Below, piece after piece: positions 14,101 to 25,372 of a stretch of DNA of 44,088 nt. Position numbers and translations under genes: made by a program. The notes below the pieces were generated by a model that was not told the origin of the DNA, did no database searches, and worked only from the letters and a program-made list of their open reading frames with translations. The DNA is from an uncultured Collinsella sp. (GTDB lineage Bacteria; Actinomycetota; Coriobacteriia; Coriobacteriales; Coriobacteriaceae). The DNA is taken from contig UQVD01000004.1 in assembly GCA_900544385.1 (NCBI GenBank), positions 1 through 44,088 of the forward strand. Reading direction: 5' to 3'. Each line of letters opens with the position of its first letter. Positions within the stretch are counted from its first letter, which is position 1.

Positions 14101-15495
14101 CTCGGTCCAATTGAGGTCGGTTCTTATCTGGAAGAGGGCCTTAATATTGCCGTATGCGGGGTCGTTGTTGTTACCCCAGGTTTTGCCCACCCAATCGTAG
14201 GCGAGCGAGCCGTACAGCTGTGTGGCGATATCCATCGTGAACAGCGGCGTGCAATGGTGGCGAAGGAGCTTGGTGTTTCTTGGATCGGTGCCCGAACCGG
14301 CACTCATCCTCTTGTACTGATTCCACTTCCCCTCCATCTCGTCGAGGTAGCGGTTTGCCTGTTTGGCGCCCGACTCACGCGGTGACTTCTTCCAGTACTC
14401 CGGATCCGGATTGCCCGAATCGTTCATATAGCTGGCTGGTTTGTATCCTCCGCCAAACAGTACGTACCCGGCAAACGAGAAATCGAACAAAATGGGGAAC
14501 GAGGGCATCCAGCACGTGAACTTATTGCCGCCGATGCCGGGAAACGCCGCCGGAAAATCAAACGGAGTGATCTCTTGGTCCATGGTAGTGGGGACGATAG
14601 TGGTCGAGCCTGATTCCGCCTTTGCGGCCGGCGCGGTGACAACGGCCATGGGGGAGGAGAGCGTGTAGGTTTTGCCCTGATAGTCGAGGACAAAGCGCAG
14701 CTTGCACCCTTCTTCCAGAAGGCCCGATGCCGCATCGAGGAACTTGTCTTCGAGTGTGAACGTTGCCAGATTATCCGCGCCCGATGCGCTGGCCTTGACT
14801 TGGCCAATCTGCGTGACGGTTTCGGGTGAGTTGCCCGCGGCAGGTATTACCTTGTTGATGTACAGCGTTGCCTGCCCGCCTTGCGGCAGATGGGCCTGCA
14901 CGGTAAAAGCGTGCGTGTCGGGCTGATCGTTTGCTGCTTCGTCCGCTGGCATTGCCATAAACGTGGCGTCGGCGTACTGGATGTCCCATTCGTCGAATGT
15001 GAGCTGGCGAAAGTACGGCTCGCCATCGGAGAGCGGACGTGTGGGTGCGGTAATGGCGGTGCCGCCTTGGACACGCGCGAGGGGAATCTCGACATCGCGG
15101 TAGCCCGCCATGCTAATGGAGATGCCGCCGTTAAAGTCGTACGCGTCGAGAAGCGTTGCCTCGTCCACGTAGCCTTCCGAAAGAGGGGCGATCTCAAAGA
15201 TGGCCGTGCCTTCTTCATCGGTAGTGGCGGTGAGCTGCTTGCCTGCGGCATAGCGCGATGTGAGCGTGACCTGGGCACCCGTGATGGGCGTATTCTTGTT
15301 GGCGACGTCGACCACGACCACACCAAACATGGTGCGCGAGAGAACGAGCACCCTGAAAGGGTCTTTTTCGTCGGCATAGGCTTCGGTGGGCGCGAACGGC
15401 AATATGAAGGCGTTTGCGCTTCCCGGCACGCGCGGCAACATAATGCTCGCCAGCGAGGACGCTCCGGCAACAAGTAACGAACGGCGATCAAGCAT
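11143..15495 (-). CDS. large Tat-exported, LAxTG-anchored surface protein
   Basis: 1450 residues. ATG 15495 follows GGGAG by six bases and opens MLDRRSLLVAGASSLASIML, a twin-arginine signal. The C-terminus has a Gly/Ser-rich linker (GGSSGGGSGTGGSSGSG), then ALAGTGDAN, a hydrophobic Ala-rich segment and SARRT. LAGTG fits the LAxTG signal of class E sortases in high-GC Gram-positives. The mature part begins with an Ig-like/CNA-B-type carrier domain (DVANKNTPITGAQVTLTSRY) and otherwise shows no motif I can name. It may be an adhesin or wall-linked enzyme. Upstream are a LuxR-type regulator on the same strand and paired direct repeats, suggesting specific control. The long opposite-strand frame here is a shadow. 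Confidence 0.85.
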   Translation of the reverse strand: MLDRRSLLVAGASSLASIMLPRVPGSANAFILPFAPTEAYADEKDPFRVLVLSRTMFGVVVVDVANKNTPITGAQVTLTSRYAAGKQLTATTDEEGTAIFEIAPLSEGYVDEATLLDAYDFNGGISISMAGYRDVEIPLARVQGGTAITAPTRPLSDGEPYFRQLTFDEWDIQYADATFMAMPADEAANDQPDTHAFTVQAHLPQGGQATLYINKVIPAAGNSPETVTQIGQVKASASGADNLATFTLEDKFLDAASGLLEEGCKLRFVLDYQGKTYTLSSPMAVVTAPAAKAESGSTTIVPTTMDQEITPFDFPAAFPGIGGNKFTCWMPSFPILFDFSFAGYVLFGGGYKPASYMNDSGNPDPEYWKKSPRESGAKQANRYLDEMEGKWNQYKRMSAGSGTDPRNTKLLRHHCTPLFTMDIATQLYGSLAYDWVGKTWGNNNDPAYGNIKALFQIRTDLNWTEQFTLGPVPFFLNVNPWVLAKLALAVGAHTHGSGAAFFKNISLDYSNTSGSFTIQIGLAVTFGAGVAGVASSAVRGAASLTLFIGYEKADGHQLPRLRVGADVDVDVILQFVMFKWTTKAWSGSWPTLLDSWNMSVNNGNQYVPQRSELALGGDTPYTLDACFGSAGNIEAGGVPQFIASATIVTNAELLARAEVKATAVNVAPVVRDWDQAVTRIELEADAESDDTGQIEHFVHALIENDENAAPMYEYTYIGQATNTVADPNADSAGVSEDERGGIKPSSDNVLFAGVLSEAHMKLAMIAGVECLFRIASVRYGDNGRSRLVVHTKANGTWSAPTPVDFPLGFGEGDVERDGIYDYDFDVVEYTDGRGNQDAYVLLVSGERPAGDNTLFDTASTSGILSVVRLRISNDGVRVISHTSWRSISRGRLQEDGYHCLQCPRITVGKTLVDGRLSGAYLHRRGTTAEKTLGSEAEVALECFTLWSDVSGDSLTFRQVLRFPQAPSSIELGAPENINGKMVVPVAYETAGGCGCASYAVIGQSIAGWGVMSPDATVPHAVPWPQHTGFLATVNEQLQHITWTRGASAFATQPVGAAGCGPASFSVSNNGRCVLYVENTDGKVGQTYDEEGNPVAVMGKHFRIFASTLAGDLFTEPFVMCELDHPIDQITTFLTSGGMLSALATHIVSAEKSEAELHGIEVPLVACATPTGAVATSGAVVPGSAGESFMVTVRNDGNTLLTAGTIDLYREGSSQPFSSASIGFGVNARMASIYDPELAEDASVNDMAHVKYALETLGTPFATHPLVADSGNAVLAPGCTAQFRMSFAIPESWSDEVGKRVTLYAKARNLVALDPVTLEEIRPGANSALGAVLHELHVPDAACERSEVQVGVCDSADTTELHDAPMTADDDGGSSGGGSGTGGSSGSGKDHGNNKRSGKAGALAGTGDANAPLTAAAAALAAAGAGLVAYSARRTALEIDTANEANSDRPR

Positions 15496-15523
15496 CTTTG
15501 GCTCCCATCCCGCAGGTATCGGT

Positions 15524-15601
15524 GGAAATAATCCAATTTTGCGAGAAGGCATCCTGTCACGGTAGTGCCGTCCGAGGGCCAAAATGTCCAATTTGAGCGA
15601 G
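15524..15601 (-). promoter_or_regulatory. paired direct repeats upstream of the surface protein
   Basis: On the minus strand CTCGCTCAAATTGGACATTT (from 15601) and CTCGCAAAATTGGATTATTT (from 15545) are near-copies 56 bases apart, 29 bases or more before the surface-protein start. They could be binding sites for the LuxR-type protein encoded just upstream. Confidence 0.4.
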
Positions 15602-15651
15602 TGAAGCGCCGGGGCTCCGGGGCGCACGTGCCGCGCTAGGCAGTCTGGCCG

Positions 15652-16656
15652 CTAACGCAGCATATGAGCGACCAGTTCGGTGCGCGTGCCGATGCCAAGC
15701 TTTGCATACACACTGGATAGGCGGTTTTTGACAGTGCCCGGCGATACTCCCATATGACGAGCGATTTCGGCGTTGGTCCATCCGCGGCAGGCGAGCATGG
15801 CCATGGTGAACTCTGTGGTCGTCAGGTCGTCAGCCACGTCCTCGCCCGAATCGGGGTTGTGGATGCGCCGCCAGCCGTAGCTGAATCGGTACGTGATCTC
15901 GATGATGCGCGCGAAGTCGTCAGGGTATTGCGTTTTTAGGCACGCCTCGATGAGCCCCTGTAAAAGGCCGTGATGCTCGCCAATGAGCTCGATAAGGCCG
16001 TCGGGACGCGCAATGTTCCAAGCGGTTCCGAAGTGCGTTTTTGCGGCGTCGATGTCCTTGAGGCTCATGCATGCCATGGAAGCTGCCAGGTGAAGGAACA
16101 GTTCCGAGATCGGATAGCTCCCCTGTTTCATGATCAGGGCGTTTTCCGCCATGCCCAGACTGCGGCCATATTCGCCGCGCAGGTACAGGGCATGCGCCAT
16201 CACGTAGCTGGCGAACAGGCGCAGGCCTTCGGGCAGATGCGCCGCAAGCGGATAAAACTCTTCGGCGGAATACGGGGAAGGCAAGTGCAGCAGGACGCTC
16301 GCGGCCGAGGCGAACAGGATATGTGTGGCGTGGACGGCGGGCGACTCCTCGTCAGCCGGCGTATCGAGAATGCCAGCAAGACAACGGCGGGCGTCGGCGA
16401 TACGGTTGAGCGACAGGCTGGCGTATCCGCAGATAAAGCATGCGGAATAGCGCAGCGCGGGATCGGTGGCGTCAAGATAGGGGCGCGCCGTCTTGGCAGC
16501 GAGGGCGGCCTGTCCGCGAAAGTACAGCGCTTCTGCCGTGGCAATGGCGCGCGAATTGGGGTCGGAAATGCCTGCAACCGCAGCGTCAATCTGCCCCGGC
16601 ACAAAGGCGGTGCACATCAACGGCATGGGAACGCATGGGTAGCCATCGCAGTCCAT
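15652..16656 (-). CDS. LuxR-family transcriptional regulator
   Basis: 334 residues from ATG 16656 (GGGAG seven bases upstream). The C-terminal 60 residues are a LuxR/GerE HTH: LTTTEFTMAMLACRGWTNAE, IARHMGVSPGTVKNRLSSVY, AKLGIGTRTELVAHML. The N-terminal 270 residues are helical and Ala/Leu-rich (ALYFRGQAALAAKTARPYLD, HYALYLRGEY-like repeats), reminiscent of TPR-type sensory regions rather than a receiver. TACAAT (16697-16692), flanked by GCAACA/TGTTGC, gives it its own promoter after the kinase gene. Gene order suggests control of the downstream surface protein. The ligand is unknown. Confidence 0.88.
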   Translation of the reverse strand: MDCDGYPCVPMPLMCTAFVPGQIDAAVAGISDPNSRAIATAEALYFRGQAALAAKTARPYLDATDPALRYSACFICGYASLSLNRIADARRCLAGILDTPADEESPAVHATHILFASAASVLLHLPSPYSAEEFYPLAAHLPEGLRLFASYVMAHALYLRGEYGRSLGMAENALIMKQGSYPISELFLHLAASMACMSLKDIDAAKTHFGTAWNIARPDGLIELIGEHHGLLQGLIEACLKTQYPDDFARIIEITYRFSYGWRRIHNPDSGEDVADDLTTTEFTMAMLACRGWTNAEIARHMGVSPGTVKNRLSSVYAKLGIGTRTELVAHMLR

Positions 16657-16724
16657 CTTCCATCTCCCAACAGCTGGCAACAATAGCAGCAATTGTACTC
16701 CTGTTGCTCGGGACCCCTTTCGTT

Positions 16725-17876
16725 TTACTGTTCGGTTAACGCTGCGGATCGTTTTGGAAGGCTTACGAGCATGGTGGTCCCGTTTTCGGAACTTGTTTCG
16801 ACCTCTACTGTGCCACCGTGAAGAGCTGCAATCTCCCAAACGAGCGCTAGTCCGAGTCCTGCGCCGCCGTATGCCCTGCTGCGGGATTTATCCAGGCGAA
16901 AGAACGGTTGGAAGATGCTCTCACGGTACTGCTTGGGTATTCCCGGGCCCTGGTCCTCGACTCGCAGGAACACGTGGCTGTCGTTGTCGCAGATGGAGAC
17001 GTTGACAGTCGAGCCGGGGTGGCTGTAACGGATGGCGTTTTCGGCCAGGTTAAACACCAGCCGATAGAGGAGCGCATCGTTCCCGATTACTAAAGCGTCT
17101 CCAGCACAATTGAGGGCTATGCCCTTATTTTCGGCAAGTGGCGCAAGGTCGGTGAGGACCTCTTCGGACAAGGGACCAAGTTCAACATCGTCCTCGCAAG
17201 GAACGCTGTGGAGCTCACTCATCTCGAGCAATACCTTGGTCATCCGCGACATGCGCTCGGTTTGTTCTTGTAGCAGGCCGAGCAGCTCGGCTGTTTCGGG
17301 TTGCAAACCGGAGTGCTCGGAGATGAATAGTTCAATCTGTGCTTGCATAAGTGCGAGCGGGGTGCGCAGCTCGTGTGCGGCGTTGCCGGTAAACTGACGC
17401 TGTGCAGAGAACCCTTCGCCAAGACGGGCGATCATGTCGTTGAAAGAGGCGCTGCATCGTTGTAACTCGGTGGGCACATCTTCGCTGAGTCTGATTTCGC
17501 TTAGGTTGTCAGGCTGCACACGCTCGACCTGGGCTGCAAAAGCCCGTAGCGGTTTGAGTGCACGGCCGCTCACAAAGTATGCCAGCACGCCGCCAAGGAG
17601 TGTGACTCCGGCCGTGATGCACCAGGTTGTCGTGCCAAAAGACTCCTGTGCGTCGTTTACGACGATCGTGACCTTGTCATCGGGGGTCGCTTTCGTTGGG
17701 TCAAACGCCTGAGGTGCATCTACGCCGGCTGCGCTAAGGGCCGAGATGTCGCTGCCGATAGCATCCATGTAGCGCATGCCCGTATAGCCGACCAGACAGT
17801 TCGTCAGCACGCATGCCGCACACGTCAGCAGTGCCGTCATAATCGTTATGCGCCATTGCAGCGAAAGCCTTTTCAT
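16725..17876 (-). CDS. sensor histidine kinase
   Basis: 383 residues. An N-terminal TM segment (ITIMTALLTCAACVLTNCLV) is followed by a short extracytoplasmic loop of about 50 residues, a second TM (CITAGVTLLGGVLAYFVSG), HAMP (RALKPLRAFAAQVERVQPDN), the H-box GNAAHELRTPLALM with phospho-His near 166, N-box LAENAIRYSHPG, G1 VEDQGPGIP and G2 GGAGLGLALV. All kinase motifs are intact. Its ATG overlaps the response-regulator stop by four bases, so the two are translationally coupled. Divergent position to the redox operon suggests it senses an envelope redox or respiratory signal, but the sensor loop shows no known domain. Confidence 0.94.
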   Translation of the reverse strand: MKRLSLQWRITIMTALLTCAACVLTNCLVGYTGMRYMDAIGSDISALSAAGVDAPQAFDPTKATPDDKVTIVVNDAQESFGTTTWCITAGVTLLGGVLAYFVSGRALKPLRAFAAQVERVQPDNLSEIRLSEDVPTELQRCSASFNDMIARLGEGFSAQRQFTGNAAHELRTPLALMQAQIELFISEHSGLQPETAELLGLLQEQTERMSRMTKVLLEMSELHSVPCEDDVELGPLSEEVLTDLAPLAENKGIALNCAGDALVIGNDALLYRLVFNLAENAIRYSHPGSTVNVSICDNDSHVFLRVEDQGPGIPKQYRESIFQPFFRLDKSRSRAYGGAGLGLALVWEIAALHGGTVEVETSSENGTTMLVSLPKRSAALTEQ

Positions 17877-18547
17877 TCGCTATCCTCCATAACGTAGCCC
17901 TCTCCAATCCGATTGCGAATCGGGTCGTATCCCAAAGCGCTGCGTAGCTTTTTGCGGAGTGACGAGATGTGAACGCGGGTTGCGTTGCTAAAGCTGTTCA
18001 CGCTGCTATCCCAAACGTGCTCGATAAGCTCCTCTTGGCTTACCGGTCGCCCCTGATTAAGCATCAGGTATTCCAAGATTCCCGTTTCCTTGCGTGTAAG
18101 AGATAGAGCCTCACTGTCCACGGAAGCGATGCGCGCCTTGGTGTCAAAGCTGAGCTTTCCGCAGGCTAATACTATGTCGCTTTGTGCGAAGCGCCTGAGA
18201 GTAAGGCTGCGGATCCTTGCCGCAAGTTCGTCCAAATGAAACGGCTTGGTAAGGTAATCGTTGGCGCCGGCATCGAGTCCGGCGACTTTATCGGATACTT
18301 CGCCACGCGCGGACAGAATCAGTACCTTAGTCTCGCAATCGGTTTTCCTAAGTTCCCTGAGCACGGTCATGCCATCGATACGGGGAAGGTTGAGGTCGAG
18401 TACCACGAGGTCAAAGACTTCGACGCTCAGCAGATCGAGCGCCTCCTGTCCGTCGTGGCAGCAGTCGACGCTGTACGCCAAGTTTCGCAAGCTGCGCGCG
18501 ATTGCATCGCACAGTGCTCGCTCGTCTTCGACGATCAAAATACGCAT
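17873..18547 (-). CDS. OmpR-family response regulator
   Basis: 224 residues from ATG 18547, five bases after AAGGAGA. The receiver has acidic pocket VEDE, phospho-Asp in VLDLNLPRIDG (D51 region), Thr/Ser in LILSARG and Lys in LTKPFH. The C-terminal winged helix has SLTRKETGILEYLMLNQGRP and the recognition helix region SNATRVHISSLRKKLRS. First gene of the two-component pair, ATGA overlap with the kinase. The 90-base intergenic region it shares with the divergent redox operon contains TCGCGCTTAAC (18572-18582) and TCGCGTAAC (18613-18621) as direct repeats, a typical OmpR-type binding arrangement. Confidence 0.95.
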   Translation of the reverse strand: MRILIVEDERALCDAIARSLRNLAYSVDCCHDGQEALDLLSVEVFDLVVLDLNLPRIDGMTVLRELRKTDCETKVLILSARGEVSDKVAGLDAGANDYLTKPFHLDELAARIRSLTLRRFAQSDIVLACGKLSFDTKARIASVDSEALSLTRKETGILEYLMLNQGRPVSQEELIEHVWDSSVNSFSNATRVHISSLRKKLRSALGYDPIRNRIGEGYVMEDSE

Positions 18548-18577
18548 AACAGTCTCCTTGCACATTCCAAATCGCGC

Positions 18578-18605
18578 TTAACACGGATTTTATAGTCGAT
18601 ATGGT
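18578..18605 (+). promoter_or_regulatory. candidate promoter of the redox operon
   Basis: TTAACA (18578-18583), 16 bases, TATGGT (18600-18605). It lies inside the region with the two TCGCG(CT)TAAC repeats, so the response regulator could act here. Confidence 0.35.
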
Positions 18606-18637
18606 CCAATGGTCGCGTAACGAAAGGAGTGGTTGGG

Positions 18638-18784
18638 TTGTTCAAAGCGGTAAAACCCGTGGTACAGGTCGCTTTGTTGATCGTCGGAATTGCCATGGTG
18701 TGCTTTGGTGTTATGCGTGGCGAGGCGGATGCCGTGCTGGCCAAAGCGATTAGGCTGTGCTTGGAGTGTATCGGAATTGGATAA
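18638..18784 (+). CDS. CD1871A-family CXXC miniprotein (single-span membrane protein)
   Basis: A 48-residue product from TTG 18638 (AAAGGAG eight bases upstream; a GTG at 18629 would overlap the SD). It has one hydrophobic helix (VALLIVGIAMVCFGVMRGEA), then an amphipathic stretch ending RLCLECIGIG with the C-x-x-C pair at residues 41-44. This matches the small CD1871A-type CXXC proteins found with polyferredoxins and thioredoxin-like lipoproteins in Clostridia and Coriobacteriia. It likely passes or holds thiol/electron equivalents at the membrane. The next gene starts inside its 3' end. Confidence 0.8.
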   Translation: MFKAVKPVVQVALLIVGIAMVCFGVMRGEADAVLAKAIRLCLECIGIG

Positions 18785-19679
18785 AAGAGAAAACACTGCG
18801 TCGCATGTTTTGGCCCGATTTCGCGGATTCATTCAGGCGGCGGCGACGCTGGTCACCAATATTCACCTGCCAAACTTTGCCAAAGGAAGCATCTATCAGG
18901 GCGCGGGAAAAACAGTCTGCGTACCTGGACTTAATTGCTATTCGTGCCCCGCGGCATCGGGTGCGTGCCCCATCGGGTCGTTCCAGTCGGTGGTAGGTTC
19001 ATCCAAGTTCAACTTTTCTTACTATGTCACCGGTACGCTCATTTTGCTCGGCGTGCTGCTGGGTCGCTTTGTATGCGGGTTTTTGTGCCCGTTTGGCTGG
19101 CTGCAGGAGCTGCTTCATAAGATTCCCGGCAAAAAGTTCTCCACGAAAAAGCTCAAGCCGCTCACATACATCAAGTACGTCGTGCTGCTGTTTGCCGTGG
19201 TGCTGCTGCCCGTCTTGGTGGTTAACGACGTGGGGATGGGCGATCCGTTCTTTTGTAAGTACATCTGTCCGCAGGGCGTGCTCGAGGGCGCCATTCCGCT
19301 GGCCATTGCCAATACCGGCATTCGATCTGCGTTGGGACATCTCTTTACTTGGAAACTTGCCGTTCTCATTGCCGTGGTAGTGCTGAGCGTTTTGTTCTGC
19401 CGCCCCTTCTGCAAATGGATTTGTCCACTCGGCGCATTCTATGCGCTCATGAATAAGGTGTCCTTGTTGGGGATTCAGGTCGACGCGTGCAAATGCATCT
19501 CGTGCGGCAAGTGTTCAAGGGTTTGTCAGATGGACGTTGATGTGGTCCGCGCGCCCAATCATGCCGAATGTATCCGGTGCGGAAAGTGCATTGGGGCCTG
19601 CCCCGTCGATGCCATCAGCTATCGCTATGGCCTGGATGTGTCGGCGGAAAAGCTTCCCTTGACTGCCGATAAAAAGTAA
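18777..19679 (+). CDS. membrane polyferredoxin (NapH/MauN-like 4Fe-4S protein)
   Basis: 300 residues from TTG 18777, overlapping the CXXC miniprotein stop by eight bases. It has several TM helices (YYVTGTLILLGVLLGRFVCG, YIKYVVLLFAVVLLPVLVV, LAVLIAVVVLSVLF), each followed by a Cys pair: CGFLCPFG, CKYICPQG and CKWICPLG. The periplasmic-side motif CYSCPAASGACPIGSF lies near residue 50. Two C-terminal 4Fe-4S clusters follow: CISCGKCSRVC and CIRCGKCIGACPVD. It probably moves electrons from cytoplasmic ferredoxins across the membrane toward the thioredoxin-like lipoprotein coded next, or to an unknown extracytoplasmic reductase. Confidence 0.92.
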   Translation: MDKRENTASHVLARFRGFIQAAATLVTNIHLPNFAKGSIYQGAGKTVCVPGLNCYSCPAASGACPIGSFQSVVGSSKFNFSYYVTGTLILLGVLLGRFVCGFLCPFGWLQELLHKIPGKKFSTKKLKPLTYIKYVVLLFAVVLLPVLVVNDVGMGDPFFCKYICPQGVLEGAIPLAIANTGIRSALGHLFTWKLAVLIAVVVLSVLFCRPFCKWICPLGAFYALMNKVSLLGIQVDACKCISCGKCSRVCQMDVDVVRAPNHAECIRCGKCIGACPVDAISYRYGLDVSAEKLPLTADKK

Positions 19680-19708
19680 ACAAGCTTCGACAAAACGGAG
19701 GAATGACT

Positions 19709-20680
19709 ATGAAGCTTTCTAAGATTGCGGCCCTGTTTATGGTGCCGGTATTGGCCTTGTGCCTTGTGGCATGTTCGGCGCCCGGTGGCAATGCGAGCGA
19801 ATCTGCGAGCTCCGATCCTAAGATCGCAGAACTCACTGCGCAGAAGCCGGCCAATGCCGACGAGGCCGCCGAGCTGTATGCGAAGCTTATGCAGAAGGAG
19901 AACGAGATCTTTTCGAGTGATAACGCGCTGTGGGAAAAGGTATTCAACGCGGCAAATAAAGACTCGGCAATGATTGAGGATGGCAGCAATTACGGCGATT
20001 TCCTGCTCAAGACCATCGACGGCGCTAAGGATGAGTTCACGGCGGATGAGCTTAAGACGCTCAAGGCCGGTGCACAGCAGATCAAGGAGATCGAGGACAA
20101 GCTCGAGAGCTTGGAGAAGGAGTTCCCCGGCTGTGGAAGCACGCCGAGCGCAGGCGAGAGCGTCGACGCTTCGACCGCTGGCATGACGGCTGGTGCCAAT
20201 GCTTCGAGCGAGGCGACGAAGTTCCCCAGCTTTACGGGCAAAGACCTGGATGGCAACGACGTGAACAGCGACGAGCTGTTCTCTAAGAACAAGGTCACCG
20301 TCATGAACTTCTGGTTCACCACTTGCAAGCCGTGCGTGGGCGAGCTGGGCGATCTTGAGAAGCTGAATCAGGAGCTTGCCGAGAAGGGCGGCCAGGTCGT
20401 GGGCGTCAATTCCTTTACGCTCGATGGCAACAAGGGCGAGATTGCAGATGCCAAGGACGTGCTGAGCAAGAAGGGCGTGACATATAAGAACATCTGGTTC
20501 AAGTCGGATAGCGAGGCCGGTAAGTTCACGTCAAATTTGTTCTCGTTCCCGACAACGTATGTCATCGATCAGAATGGCAACATCGTAGGGGATCCAATCG
20601 TGGGAGCCATCAGCTCCGCCGAGCAGCGCGCAGCACTCGACAAGCTTATCGACCAGGCGATTGCGAATAGCGAGCAGTAA
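19709..20680 (+). CDS. TlpA-like redoxin lipoprotein
   Basis: 323 residues. The second of two near ATGs is chosen because GGAGG is seven bases from 19709 but only one base from 19703. The lipoprotein signal ends ALCLVACSAPGG. An N-terminal helical domain of about 150 residues (DEAAELYAKLMQKENEIFSS) precedes a TlpA/AhpC-type domain with KFPSFTGKDLDGN, NFWFTTCKPCVGEL (active CxxC) and the cis-Pro loop SFPTTYVID. It acts outside the membrane as a thiol-disulfide reductant. Being third in this operon, it is the likely electron acceptor of the polyferredoxin and CXXC miniprotein. Confidence 0.93.
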   Translation: MKLSKIAALFMVPVLALCLVACSAPGGNASESASSDPKIAELTAQKPANADEAAELYAKLMQKENEIFSSDNALWEKVFNAANKDSAMIEDGSNYGDFLLKTIDGAKDEFTADELKTLKAGAQQIKEIEDKLESLEKEFPGCGSTPSAGESVDASTAGMTAGANASSEATKFPSFTGKDLDGNDVNSDELFSKNKVTVMNFWFTTCKPCVGELGDLEKLNQELAEKGGQVVGVNSFTLDGNKGEIADAKDVLSKKGVTYKNIWFKSDSEAGKFTSNLFSFPTTYVIDQNGNIVGDPIVGAISSAEQRAALDKLIDQAIANSEQ

Positions 20681-20759
20681 AAAACGCGTAAAGCATGGCG
20701 AGGATCGTGCGCCACTGTGCGAAGTAGTCCGCTACCTTTCAAGATGAGCTCCACCATAT

Positions 20760-20786
20760 AGAGGTCCCGCTCGGGACCTCTTTTTT
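20760..20786 (+). terminator. terminator of the redox operon
   Basis: AGAGGTCCC, loop GCTC, GGGACCTCT then TTTTT: a textbook rho-independent terminator. Confidence 0.9.
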
Positions 20787-20931
20787 GGCACTGCCCCGTT
20801 CGTTTTTTGGCGCGGTTCGTTACATTCCTCACTGGCGCCGGCAAAAAATGGGGATAGAGTAGGACAAGCGCGTCGAATACGAACGGCGGAGGAGAGCGGG
20901 CAGAGTGCCCGCGCGGGAGAGGTTGCCGTCC

Positions 20932-24184
<3,253 letters not shown>

Positions 24185-24186
<2 letters not shown>

Positions 24187-24217
24187 TGTGACAAAGGGGC
24201 AGTCCCGTTGTCACATT
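24185..24217. terminator. palindromic hairpin after the ABC fusion gene
   Basis: AATGTGACAA (24185-24194) pairs with TTGTCACATT (24208-24217), with AGGGG/CCC inside. It overlaps the stop codon. It belongs to a family of related palindromes with a GGGRC/GTCCC-type core in this window. The following 24218-24361 shows no gene. Confidence 0.55.
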
Positions 24218-24364
24218 GAGTGGCCTGTAAATCGAGGTCTAATGCTCGTTCACTTCCCAGGAAAGTATTCACCTTCGTTGTATGGGGTGCGGTTGGAGGG
24301 TGGTCATCGTCCAGTAGTCACCTCTATCTTGTGAATCGCCTGAAGCACAAGGCATAATTCATGT

Positions 24365-24387
24365 GGCAAAGGGACGGCCCCTTTGCC
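24365..24387. repeat. GGCAAAGGG palindrome before dus
   Basis: GGCAAAGGG (24365-24373), loop ACGGC, CCCTTTGCC (24379-24387). Same family as the hairpins at 24185, 25373, 35446 and 37987. Confidence 0.55.
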
Positions 24388-24405
24388 GTATTGATCTGAG
24401 AGTAG

Positions 24406-25365
24406 ATGTTGATGATTCTATCGTTGGCCCCTATGGAGGGAATTACCGGGCATGTGTTCCGTCGCGTGCATGCGGAGTGCTTCGGTGCGCTCGATTGCTA
24501 TTACACGCCGTTTTTGCCGCCGCCGCGGGTGGGAAACCGCTTTGGCGGCAAGGCGTTTAAGGAGATCGATCCTGCCAATAACCAGGGGCTCAACGTGGTG
24601 CCTCAGCTGATGTCCAAGAACGCGGACGAGTTTGTGTGGGCGGCACAGGTGCTCGCCGACATGGGCTATCGCGAGGTCAATCTCAACTTGGGTTGCCCCT
24701 CGGGGACGGTTGTCGCCAAGGGCAAGGGCTCGGGTTTCTTGCGTAATCTCGACGAACTTGAGGTGTTCTTGAGTGACGTGTGTGAGCGCTCTCCGCTGCC
24801 GGTATCGGTCAAGACCAGGTTGGGGTTGGAGAGCGACGACGAATACGAGCGCGTACTCGATCTATATTGCCGCATGCCGCTGGCAGAGCTGATCGTGCAT
24901 CCGCGCGTGCAGAAGGACCGTTATGCGGGCTCGCCGCGCAAAGAGTTTTATGGCGAGACGCTGGAGCGTGCGCCGTTCCCGGTTGCCTATAACGGCGATA
25001 TTTTTGATCTTGAGGATATGGATGCGCTGGTGGAGGCCTATCCCGGCACGCGCCATGTGATGTTGGGGCGTGGCCTGCTCGCGAACCCCGCTCTGGCTCG
25101 CATGGTCAAGGGCGGCCCTGCTGCCACGGCTGCTGAGCTGCAGCGCTTCCACAACACGCTGTTTGCGGCCTATGCAGAAGAGATTGGCGGTAACACGGTC
25201 TTTCGTATGAAGGAGTGGTGGTTCTACGCCAAGTGCGCTTTCGCCGACCCCGCTACCGTTCACAAGCTCGTACGCAAGACTAAAAAGGTCGACGAATATC
25301 GCGCCGCCGTCGAGCGCGTCTTTCGCGAGCAGCCACTTGCACTCATAGCTCGCTTCCACGGCTAG
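24406..25365 (+). CDS. dus: tRNA-dihydrouridine synthase
   Basis: 319 residues, FMN-dependent TIM barrel. It begins MILSLAPMEGITGHVFRR, the conserved FMN-binding start of Dus enzymes. VNLNLGCPSGTVVAKGKGSG contains the catalytic Cys in LGCPS, VKTRLGLESDDE is the substrate loop, LIVHPRVQKDRYAG holds the active His/Arg, and VMLGRGLLANP is the phosphate-binding end. It reduces uridines in the D-loop of tRNA in the cytosol. The second ATG at 24412 is an alternative start. Spacing suggests it is transcribed alone. Confidence 0.95.
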   Translation: MLMILSLAPMEGITGHVFRRVHAECFGALDCYYTPFLPPPRVGNRFGGKAFKEIDPANNQGLNVVPQLMSKNADEFVWAAQVLADMGYREVNLNLGCPSGTVVAKGKGSGFLRNLDELEVFLSDVCERSPLPVSVKTRLGLESDDEYERVLDLYCRMPLAELIVHPRVQKDRYAGSPRKEFYGETLERAPFPVAYNGDIFDLEDMDALVEAYPGTRHVMLGRGLLANPALARMVKGGPAATAAELQRFHNTLFAAYAEEIGGNTVFRMKEWWFYAKCAFADPATVHKLVRKTKKVDEYRAAVERVFREQPLALIARFHG

Positions 25366-25372
25366 TTGGTCG

